Of a stretch of 64,000 nucleotides of DNA, positions 43,120 through 50,324 are shown piece after piece. The first letter of the stretch is position 1, and each line of letters opens with the position of its first letter. Under the pieces are notes generated by a model. That model had not been told where the DNA came from and did no database searches. It saw only the letters and a list, made by a program, of their open reading frames with translations. A program made the position numbers and the translations under genes. This DNA comes from Pontivivens ytuae. GTDB taxonomy: Bacteria; Pseudomonadota; Alphaproteobacteria; Rhodobacterales; Rhodobacteraceae. The stretch is from positions 310,001-374,000 of the forward strand of contig NZ_CP064942.1 of assembly GCF_015679265.1 (NCBI RefSeq), read 5' to 3'.

Positions 43120-44292
43120 CTACTCCTTCTTGCCGAGCTGCTCCATCAGCGCGAGGCGGTCGGCCATCTTCCAGCTCTCCACGATCTCGCCATTGCTGAT
43201 CTGGTGCACGGCGATCGCGCCGAAGGCGACCTCCTCGCCCGTGGGCTCGGCACCGTAGAGCACGCCCGTATGCGTCCCGCGGATGGTGCCGACCACCGTC
43301 ACCACATCCTCGGCGACGTGGACGTTCTCGACATCGAAGCGGACATCCGCGAGCCCCTCGTCGATGCCGGCCACTTGGTCGAAGAAGCCCTCGACATCCA
43401 TCGTCTCGGCCGACTCGCCATGCACCACCCAGCGATCGCTCAGCACGTCCTCCATCATGTCGATGTCGCGCGCGTTGATCGCGTTGTAGTAGCGCGCGAC
43501 CATGTCGAGCGCCTGCTCCTCATAGAGCAGCGGCGATTCCAGCGCGTCGGCGAAGTGGCCCACATCCGGCGAGGCGGAGCGCAGCCGCAGCGTGCCGAGC
43601 ACCTGGTTGTTCCGCTGCGGATCGAGCACGAGGATCTCGCCCTCGAAGACGCCGAACTGGGTCAGCTCCTCGATATTCGTGTAGTGCGTGATGATGAGAA
43701 GCGGGCCCGACCGGTCCGGATCCCCCTCCCACGCGGAGATGCGCTCGCGCAGGGCCGTGACGTTCTTTGCCCCTTGCAGCGACAGGAGCAGGTTCAGCTC
43801 CGCATCCGTCTGCACCGGCACGTCTTGCAGCACACCGGGCGTCGCGCGGTTGTAGCCCGCGGTCAGATGCTCCAGCGTCTGCTGGTTGCGGCACCACTCG
43901 CTGACCACGATCTGCGAGGGCACGATGTCGTTGAAGGCGAGCAAGCTGCCCAGATCGCGCATGTTCTGCGCGCCCTCGGGGCTCATGATCCGCTGGTTCT
44001 CGCAATCGGTCGGGCTCACGTCGACCACGTCGAGCTTGCTCCAGTCCGTGGGCCCGTGGCGCATCAGATAGACGACATCGTCGCGCAGGATCATCTCGCC
44101 GAAGAGCTGGAACGGCTCCAGCCGCAGCCCGTCATCGATGTCTTCTTGGTCGATCGTCGCCGACATCTCACCCACATGGGTGGAGATCTGGCGCAGCGTC
44201 TCGCCGCGCTCGGAATCTTCGGTAGTCTGCGCAAACAGCGCCATCGGAGCGGATACCGCAACCGTTGCGATGACGTTCAGGACGTATTTCAT
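43120..44292 (-). CDS. Exported histidine-phosphatase domain fused to SnoaL/NTF2-like domain
   Basis: 390 residues. Sec signal MKYVLNVIATVAVSAPMALF ending in A-Q. Residues about 70-250 form a phosphoglycerate-mutase-like domain: 'VYLMRHGPTDWS' (catalytic RHG), 'SEWCRNQQTLEHLT' and the second His in 'LLIITHYTN'. The C-terminal 130 residues are NTF2/SnoaL-like ('ALDMVARYYNAINARDIDMMEDVLSDRWVVHG', 'DVVTVVGTIRGTHTG'). The fusion is unusual; the NTF2 pocket may select a ligand for the phosphatase. An upstream start at 44376 lies before the signal peptide and was rejected. Periplasmic. Confidence 0.75.
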   Translation of the reverse strand: MKYVLNVIATVAVSAPMALFAQTTEDSERGETLRQISTHVGEMSATIDQEDIDDGLRLEPFQLFGEMILRDDVVYLMRHGPTDWSKLDVVDVSPTDCENQRIMSPEGAQNMRDLGSLLAFNDIVPSQIVVSEWCRNQQTLEHLTAGYNRATPGVLQDVPVQTDAELNLLLSLQGAKNVTALRERISAWEGDPDRSGPLLIITHYTNIEELTQFGVFEGEILVLDPQRNNQVLGTLRLRSASPDVGHFADALESPLLYEEQALDMVARYYNAINARDIDMMEDVLSDRWVVHGESAETMDVEGFFDQVAGIDEGLADVRFDVENVHVAEDVVTVVGTIRGTHTGVLYGAEPTGEEVAFGAIAVHQISNGEIVESWKMADRLALMEQLGKKE

Positions 44293-44694
44293 GAGTGCGG
44301 TCTCCTCAACCTGATGGAGCGGGCAGCGATCAGTGGCGAACGACGCGCCCGCAAAGGTTGAGATGGCATTCAACAACGGATCATCAATGGGTTGTTCTGG
44401 TATGTGATGGGCTCTCCCGCCGCACGACCGCGGATCGAGCTAGTAGATGGCCTTGGGAACGTCAGGGAAGATGGTGGTCCCGCCGCAAGCAAGCCTCTGA
44501 CACCACGTCAGGCACGGCGGTGTAGCCGCCCAAAGGATCAAAATATCGGATGAAACAACTCCAATTCGATAATTAACCTCTTGAATAAGCCTAGTACACT
44601 ACGGCAGCATTCTCAAGCCCCCAATTAATTGAATTATTTAACATTAAATCTAGAGCGAAACATTTACTATTAATAATCAAGTCTGCTCAAAACC
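44293..44694. other. Left boundary of the lower-GC island
   Basis: No intact gene. GC drops sharply near 44540; from there to about 46900 the DNA is AT-richer than anything before it. Contains a possible transposase remnant (44371-44550) and AT-rich sequence at 44555-44694 with poly-purine/pyrimidine runs, but no clear terminator or attachment repeat. Confidence 0.5.
44371..44550 (+). pseudogene. Possible IS5-type transposase remnant
   Basis: In one frame the sequence reads QQRIINGLFWYVMGSPAARP, resembling the IS5-family segment 'RxxNGIFWVLRTGSPWRDLP' before it becomes unrelated. About 20 codons only. It sits at the GC boundary of the island, where an old insertion would be expected. Confidence 0.35.
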
Positions 44695-45672
44695 TCATAC
44701 GGCAAAAGCGATTATAAAGATGCTGCCACCCAGACGGGCGGACATGATGTCAAGAGAGGCGAGCAATCCCTGCTCGTTCGCACGAGCACTACGCAAGAGC
44801 GCAAAAGTCGTCGGTGCATTAACGAGCCCCATTCCGAGGCCCGCCAGAGTGACCGCAACGTAGGGTTCCCCAAACATGACAGCAGGGACAATTGGAAAAT
44901 GCAAAACAAAGCCAATAAATATTAGAGCTCTATAATTATTATTACTCAATAACTTTGAAATGAAAAAGCTCACAGCACCGGATAAAATCCACAAAAGCAT
45001 CAAGGCGAATCCAGCCTCTGATGGAGTTCGAAAGTCGGTGGGCAAAGCGAAGATGACAAAAGTACTTGCCCCAAAACACAAGAAAATTACCAATAGTATT
45101 ATAAGACTCTCAGTGGACGGCACTCTGTATCGCACCACCCCTAAGTCAGTTTGATTTAAATCCTTTACCATGCATAACGCAAATAACGCAAACAAAGGAA
45201 TAAGTAACCAAGCAGCCCCCCAACTTGCATATTCTGTCATATATCCAATAATTAAAGGCGAGATCGCAAATAATACGCTACTTATAGTTGTCCAAATTGA
45301 TAGAGATCGCGCAGAACTCGCGCCCGAGTTCGATACGATGATGGGCACCGATGGAGAAAACAAACCTGCGGAGAAACCCTGAACACACCGGCAAGCCAGA
45401 ATGTAGAAGAAGCCATATTCGGCGAGCATTGCCAATGAACTCAATGCATACAGAAAAACGCCCAACCTAAATGAGCGTGCAATATGACCTATGTCGATCA
45501 ACCAACCAGAAATCGGAAGGCAAACCACCAAGCACAAACTATAAGCGGAGTAAACAATAGCAGCAGAGCTCTGCGAAAGATCCAGATGATAGACAATTAT
45601 TGCAAAGCCACTCAATTCCATGATGTAGGATGTGTTAGCGGCTATTGCTCCAATAAAATTCCTTGAGGCCAA
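44695..45672 (-). CDS. MFS-family exporter (short)
   Basis: 325 residues with about ten hydrophobic segments. The MFS N-half is clear: 'AIVYSAYSLCLVVCLPISGWLIDIGHIARSFRLGVF' (motif A-like GxLxDxxGxR, here degenerate GWLIDIGHIAR) and 'LACRCVQGFSAGLFSPSVPIIVSN' (RxxQGxGAA). It is shorter than usual (about 400), ending soon after 'LASLDIMSARLGGSIF', so one or two last helices may be missing. TTG start 2 nt after the DUF6065-like stop, implying translational coupling. Low GC. Likely exports the product of the neighbouring peptide genes. Confidence 0.72.
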   Translation of the reverse strand: MASRNFIGAIAANTSYIMELSGFAIIVYHLDLSQSSAAIVYSAYSLCLVVCLPISGWLIDIGHIARSFRLGVFLYALSSLAMLAEYGFFYILACRCVQGFSAGLFSPSVPIIVSNSGASSARSLSIWTTISSVLFAISPLIIGYMTEYASWGAAWLLIPLFALFALCMVKDLNQTDLGVVRYRVPSTESLIILLVIFLCFGASTFVIFALPTDFRTPSEAGFALMLLWILSGAVSFFISKLLSNNNYRALIFIGFVLHFPIVPAVMFGEPYVAVTLAGLGMGLVNAPTTFALLRSARANEQGLLASLDIMSARLGGSIFIIAFAV

Positions 45673-45674
45673 AA

Positions 45675-46460
45675 CTAGTTTTTTCTAACTTTCTTTGCGT
45701 ACCTTCCGACTTCACGCTCTTGTCCTGAGCGATCCACCAACGTATTTCTCAATTCTCGCCAATCCTGATCAGTCAGATCGTCCAATTCTGATACAAACTG
45801 AGCATCAGCATAAAACCTATTATCTGCCAACGCGACGGGAAACGGTTGCAGAAACGCAAGCGGCCAGTCCTCTTCAAATCGGATTTCTATATCGGTCCGA
45901 AGAGGCTTGATGTTGAAGAACAATGGACCGAACCACGCTCCAGTGTGTACGAAGCCTTCGAAGTATTCGAGGTGGGCTTTGGCGGGTACATTAGGCGGAC
46001 GCCGCACCAGAATACCCCAATCCGGAGCCGTTCTGACCGCGAGGCCTGTCATGATCTGAAGCATGCCGTTCTCGGCTGCACTTATGAAGGGAGGACAGTG
46101 ACCGACAACATCCGTGTCAGCAGCATCATCAAACCAGCCCCGATCACCCTCAAGGGTTACGCTATCCAGCAGCCTCCAGTCGGCATCGGGATCGAGACGC
46201 CAGAAGACTGACGCACCGTCATATCGGATGGAAAATGAGACCGACGGGAAGAGATACCACCCGATACTCGACGCGATACGAGCTGCTTCGCAAAAACGAA
46301 ACGCTCGTGTGGGAAGGAGACCGCTAGCTGATTTGTCAGCCAGGATGGGCTTCTTCGCGCTTTCAAAAAGTCTATAGAAGCGCAGTTGTGGTTTGGAGAG
46401 TTCTGTCGTCAGCCCCTCCACAGGGGCCGACGGTTGTCCTGGATCTGCAAACTTCACCAC
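45675..46460 (-). CDS. DUF6065-like protein coupled to a repeat peptide
   Basis: 261 residues, soluble. Pattern 'LRFYRLFESAKKPILADKSASGLLPTRAFRFCEAARIASSIGWYLFPS', 'GMLQIMTGLAVRTAPDWGILVRRPPNVP' and 'EYFEGFVHTGAWFGPLFFNIK' matches, as far as I recall, the uncharacterised family DUF6065. Many aromatic residues and a conserved Cys/His/Arg set; no known enzyme motif. The GTG starts at 46460/46457 overlap the stop of the repeat peptide (GTGGTGA), so peptide and protein are made together. The likeliest roles are modification, binding or immunity for that peptide; none is proven. Confidence 0.6.
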   Translation of the reverse strand: MVKFADPGQPSAPVEGLTTELSKPQLRFYRLFESAKKPILADKSASGLLPTRAFRFCEAARIASSIGWYLFPSVSFSIRYDGASVFWRLDPDADWRLLDSVTLEGDRGWFDDAADTDVVGHCPPFISAAENGMLQIMTGLAVRTAPDWGILVRRPPNVPAKAHLEYFEGFVHTGAWFGPLFFNIKPLRTDIEIRFEEDWPLAFLQPFPVALADNRFYADAQFVSELDDLTDQDWRELRNTLVDRSGQEREVGRYAKKVRKN

Positions 46461-46630
46461 GACGCCTGTTTGAACACGGGTGCCTTGCCGCCAACACGAA
46501 CTTTCGTTTTTTCTTTCCAGTTCGAGCCCGAGGTCACCGGCGCCTTGCCTCCGATCTTAACATCGCTCTTGCTCGTCCAAGGCTTCAGAGTGACGACCGG
46601 AGACTTACCGCCGATTTTGACTTGAGACAT
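46454..46630 (-). CDS. 58-residue three-repeat peptide (candidate RiPP precursor)
   Basis: Three tandem repeats with an exact 20-residue period: V4/V24/V44, GGK at 7-9, 27-29, 47-49, P11/31/51, V12/32/52 and W18/W38/W58, the last Trp being the C-terminus. Consensus V(K/R)(I/V)GGK(S/A)PV-x5-W. The codons differ between repeats (GGCGGTAAG, GGAGGCAAG, GGCGGCAAG), so protein sequence, not DNA slippage, keeps them alike. Ribosome site GGAG 9 nt before ATG; a longer in-frame start at 46690 adds a non-repetitive Cys/Arg-rich piece without ribosome site. Stop overlaps the DUF6065-like start. No Cys. Function unknown; architecture resembles multi-core precursor peptides. Confidence 0.7.
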   Translation of the reverse strand: MSQVKIGGKSPVVTLKPWTSKSDVKIGGKAPVTSGSNWKEKTKVRVGGKAPVFKQASW

Positions 46631-47125
46631 ATCCGACTCCATTTGAGAAAAGGATCCAATGAGCGGGCGCGATCGGCAGAATCTGCTCACACCGCTATCC
46701 GCAAATCAGACTATGATGAGAGGATTTACGCCAATCAAGCACAACCATAGACTGATTTTAACTATTTCCTATGATGCTGATTTTATTGAAAAATATGCCC
46801 GGAGCATTGAGATGCCGTCGCAACTCACCCGGCAGGCGCTTGAGGCGCGGTAGCCTCATTGAGCGTGAGGCTTCAGTTAAGAACCAGGCGTTCAATGCTC
46901 ATGTTAAAGCCGCGTCGGATCCTGTTCTAACAGGGCGTCGGCAGCAGCATGATCTACATTTCCGATCTCGTCGGCGGTCGCCTGCGCAAATCGATGAAGT
47001 GGCATCGTCCGCGCGATACTTGCTGGCGATAGAACCGATCTTCACCGCCGCTAGATCCGCGAATTTAGCACTTGCGAGCTCCGTTGATCGAGACCGGCCT
47101 TTCGCCGAACGCTACCAACTCTTGA
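46631..47125. other. Leader region of the peptide operon; no gene seen
   Basis: About 495 nt. 46690-46850 is AT-rich and probably holds the promoter of the leftward peptide operon; 46860-47125 is moderately GC-rich with no recognisable coding frame on either strand. Possibly degraded sequence. No strong inverted repeat identified. Confidence 0.4.
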
Positions 47126-49024
47126 TCACGCTTGCGGATCTGGCCGGAATGCCCGTTGCTCAAGTGCATAGGTCAATTCGCTCCGCCCCGGCCAGCTGCC
47201 ATACTTCGCTCGATAATCCGTCATTGCCTCAACCATCCCACGGGCAATCCACGGGGCGGCGACCGAGGTGCCGGTCTCCCTGATCGAAGTGCCACCAAAA
47301 AATGCGCGCACGGGGACGCCTGCTATCGTCAGGCTACGATCGCTGACGGCGAGTACGTCACCCTCAACCGGGCGCGTCGGATCGCCGGGCGTTCCGAGCC
47401 CGGAATAAGAGACCATACGCTCCTCTCGTCCGGTTCTTCCGCCGACGCGCCAAACGTAGTTACCCGACGCATAGGCATTGAAGCTGCGTATACGCTGGAT
47501 CGGGCTTGATGGACCGTCTTCATCGAACTCGATTTCGCGTCCTGCAGCGGTCTGCCGAGTATAGCTTGCGTGGCCGAGCCTCGCTTGCCGACCGCCGGAG
47601 CGCATCTCGACAAGCGAGTCGTCTCGCTGCACGAAAACCTCGACCTCTCCGAAAGCCTCCGCCTTCAACCCCCACCGCCCGACAGGCATACTGCGATCAC
47701 GATAATCCCATCGCACCGTCGGGCCGAAGGCGAGTATGATGAGGTCGCGCGGTCGTCCGTGAGCGGGTGTTTCGCGTTTGAAGTACGCATATACGATGCT
47801 GCCGTCACGAAGTTGCAGCTTCATGCGCGTTCCACGTATGGGATTGCGTGTCGTTTCCGTCCACTCGGTATCGCCTGGCAAACAAAGAGCCGCGCGAAGG
47901 GCAAAGCTGCCGTCCTCCGGCACATCGGCGCGAAGAGAAACATAACTCGGTGTGCGGTCGTCCGGCAGCAAGTGTAACGAGAGCGGCCCGGTTTGCGATC
48001 CTACTCGAGCATGGCTCTGAGCCTGTCGACCATTGCCCATCGGCCACACCACATGAACCGGGCCGAGGCCCTCAATTGGCTGTCGCGCGGGATCGCAAAG
48101 CGCGTCGAGCGCGTGCGATAGTGGATCGCTACCGTCCTTGGGGCCTGAGAGAACGCCGTAGCTGATATTAATAACAGCGGGCAGAGCCAGCGGATCCAAG
48201 TCGCGAGACTTACCTAGCTCATAGGAGAGCGCCCTCGTCCGCGCCACCACGTGGACTACACCTAGAAGGATGAAGAACGGCAGCACTGCTCCAGAAGTGT
48301 CGCGAACGACCTCTGCCGGGAAGCCGACGCCTATGACCGGGTGCTCCGAGCCGAGATCTTCGACGGCGATTGCCATCACGCTCGAACCATGCGTACGGAG
48401 CCCGCGCATTCTGCGCCCACTTGGCGATCGGACGTCGTCTACGTCCAAAGCGCGGTAACGCCCCGAAGCGCCGCACAGTCTATCATGCGCAGTCTGTGGT
48501 TGGGCCAGATCAATCCCCGTGATTTCTGCGCCGAAAAGGACGGCTCCCCTGCGAGCAGCGGCCATCATCCAGACGCTGGCCAGATGGGCTCCCATCTGCG
48601 GCTGGGCGAATGGCAGCCCTTCGTCGATAATCGCGATCACCGTTGCGCTCTCCGGATTCTGCGGTCGCGCGCTTACGGGCATCAAGTCGCCTGGCTGCAG
48701 CTCCGGCGGAGGTGGCCCGGCGGGGTCGGTATTCTTCCGTGACACCGCGGCAGAGACAGCTGTTTCATCACAGATCACCTCCATCCCCAGAACTTCTTGC
48801 GCAGCAAGACGGTAATGCAGCAACGCGGTTCGGAAGCACTCCTTCACGCTCGCATCATCGGCAAACGCTGCATCCAACAACGCAGCAATATCCAGCTGCA
48901 GCAGCTTGCGGCCCTGAGAGGGATTGCCTGCAATGTCGATCTCGCGCGATAGCTTGCGATAGTCTAAAAGTTCCGAACCTTCGTACGGTACGGTGTCAGC
49001 CTCAGTCGTTTCTGATGTCGCCAC
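47126..49024 (-). CDS. Subtilisin-like serine protease (S8 family)
   Basis: 632 residues. Catalytic triad visible: Asp134 in 'VIAIIDEGLPF', His212 in 'RTHGSSVMAIA', Ser587 in 'RETGTSVAAPWIARG', and an oxyanion Asn candidate in 'VVWPMGNGR'. No signal peptide, so it is probably cytoplasmic. About 120 N-terminal residues precede the protease domain, and a beta-rich insert separates His and Ser. The GTG at 49024 lies 4 nt after the PAP2 gene stop; a TTG at 49081 would overlap that gene. Cytoplasmic subtilases often trim ribosomal peptides (PatA/PatG, LanP types), which fits the repeat peptide downstream. Confidence 0.8.
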   Translation of the reverse strand: MATSETTEADTVPYEGSELLDYRKLSREIDIAGNPSQGRKLLQLDIAALLDAAFADDASVKECFRTALLHYRLAAQEVLGMEVICDETAVSAAVSRKNTDPAGPPPPELQPGDLMPVSARPQNPESATVIAIIDEGLPFAQPQMGAHLASVWMMAAARRGAVLFGAEITGIDLAQPQTAHDRLCGASGRYRALDVDDVRSPSGRRMRGLRTHGSSVMAIAVEDLGSEHPVIGVGFPAEVVRDTSGAVLPFFILLGVVHVVARTRALSYELGKSRDLDPLALPAVINISYGVLSGPKDGSDPLSHALDALCDPARQPIEGLGPVHVVWPMGNGRQAQSHARVGSQTGPLSLHLLPDDRTPSYVSLRADVPEDGSFALRAALCLPGDTEWTETTRNPIRGTRMKLQLRDGSIVYAYFKRETPAHGRPRDLIILAFGPTVRWDYRDRSMPVGRWGLKAEAFGEVEVFVQRDDSLVEMRSGGRQARLGHASYTRQTAAGREIEFDEDGPSSPIQRIRSFNAYASGNYVWRVGGRTGREERMVSYSGLGTPGDPTRPVEGDVLAVSDRSLTIAGVPVRAFFGGTSIRETGTSVAAPWIARGMVEAMTDYRAKYGSWPGRSELTYALEQRAFRPDPQA

Positions 49025-49028
49025 GCGT

Positions 49029-50207
49029 CTAACCCCAGCGATGCTTCCATTCTTCTGATGCTTTACTCCAAAGCACGGCAAATAGCGGCGCTGGAAGCGG
49101 CGTTACAGGTGCCCCAAGAGGGGTAGCGGCAGCGTCTCCCTTCATCAAATGAGCGAGCTCATTGATGTCGTAGTCGCGCGATCTTCTGGGTTCGCATGCG
49201 TCCAGCGCATAGGCGCTGCCGTCGAATGCGTAACCGGTCGCCGCCATGTCAGCCTCGCTGTCCTCCTTCAGCGCGTTACGCGCTCGCGCTACCAGCAAAC
49301 GAGCCAGAGAAATGCCGATTATGGCGCCCGACGCGCTGTCGGATGGATAGTGAACACCGGCGACCGTACGGTTGATCGCGACGCGCGATGCCAAGCGAAA
49401 GAGTTGGAGCACGTGCTCGTCGGGCGCTCGATCGTGAGGCAGGGGTTCGACCTCATGATCCGGGAACCGCAATGCCGTCAAAAGCGCCGCGATCATATGC
49501 GCTTGTGTAGAGTGCCCGCTCGGAAACGCGCCATGGCTCGGTGTTTGGATCACCGGCTGTATAAGGGGTGAAAAAAGTTCTGGCCGCGGGCATCCGAGAG
49601 CAATTTTGACTCGCTGAGCGAGCATAGTCGACCAGTCAAGCGCGGCACTGATCATCTCGAGCGTCCACTTGAAGCCGGCGGGCTGAAGTGGTGTGACCGC
49701 TCCAAAAAACGATAGCTGGTCGCTGATCTGGATGTCGATCTCCGGCAGCCGGTCATCTCGCAGATCCGCATAACTTGCCACGAGCGCGGCATCGCGCTCG
49801 AAGTCACTGAGATCTGGTCGGATAATCCTACAGATCGGCTGATCCGTTCCACCCGAACTGGAGCTGAAAATCGTAACTTCGTTTGCTCCGCCAGGCGTGC
49901 TTGCGGTGGTCTTAACACGGACTTCCTCGGTCAGTTCCGAGTGGACAACCGAGGCACGGTACACTTGATCAAGCTGCAGCATGCGGCCCGTACTGTGCTG
50001 TGCGTTGCCTTTGCCACTATCCGGGGTGATCTCGTCATTCTGCACAAGGGCATCACGTTGAACGATCAACGCCTCGCCCATGAGATAGGACGATTCACCT
50101 CCAGCGTGTTCAAAAATCTCATCGGCGATGTCTGTCGCAGTTCCGATCGTGCGGCCGCTGCGGCCACTCCGTCCACTTCTTCCGCTTCGGCCACTGGAAA
50201 TCGGCAT
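49029..50207 (-). CDS. PAP2-superfamily phosphatase / vanadium-haloperoxidase-like protein
   Basis: 392 residues. Complete PAP2/vanadium site: K201-x6-R208-P209 (KIALGCPRP), P229-S-G-H232 (PSGHSTQAH) and R280-x5-H286-x3-D290 (NRTVAGVHYPSD). These residues hold phosphate or vanadate. The C-terminal domain and length are nearer to vanadium-dependent haloperoxidases and their relatives than to short membrane PAP2 enzymes; no membrane helices. The N-terminus has four SGR repeats (residues 5-19) with different codons. Start at 50207 has CGGAGGAC upstream. Shares its operon with the subtilase (4-nt gap). Confidence 0.75.
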   Translation of the reverse strand: MPISSGRSGRSGRSGRSGRTIGTATDIADEIFEHAGGESSYLMGEALIVQRDALVQNDEITPDSGKGNAQHSTGRMLQLDQVYRASVVHSELTEEVRVKTTASTPGGANEVTIFSSSSGGTDQPICRIIRPDLSDFERDAALVASYADLRDDRLPEIDIQISDQLSFFGAVTPLQPAGFKWTLEMISAALDWSTMLAQRVKIALGCPRPELFSPLIQPVIQTPSHGAFPSGHSTQAHMIAALLTALRFPDHEVEPLPHDRAPDEHVLQLFRLASRVAINRTVAGVHYPSDSASGAIIGISLARLLVARARNALKEDSEADMAATGYAFDGSAYALDACEPRRSRDYDINELAHLMKGDAAATPLGAPVTPLPAPLFAVLWSKASEEWKHRWG

Positions 50208-50324
50208 TTTGTCCTCCGCGCGCGGCAAAACATCGTTGATTGATATGGCGAATTGTTTGGTCTTCCCTACACGTGGTATGGATCTAAACGAACTTTGCAA
50301 GCATTGAAGTTTAGGGCCAACTCG

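Noticed and set aside
46386..46625. Plus-strand frame with repeated LPPI(L)T motifs
   Set aside because: The repeats are the antisense image of the 20-residue repeats in the minus-strand peptide, which has the ribosome site and the coupling.
46659..47283. Plus-strand frames upstream of the peptide operon
   Set aside because: No domain, poor starts, and the second overlaps the certain subtilase gene on the other strand.
50155..50196. CRISPR-like or tandem DNA repeat in the PAP2 gene start
   Set aside because: The repeat is at protein level (SGR) with varied codons, not a DNA repeat array; no CRISPR arrays anywhere in the window.
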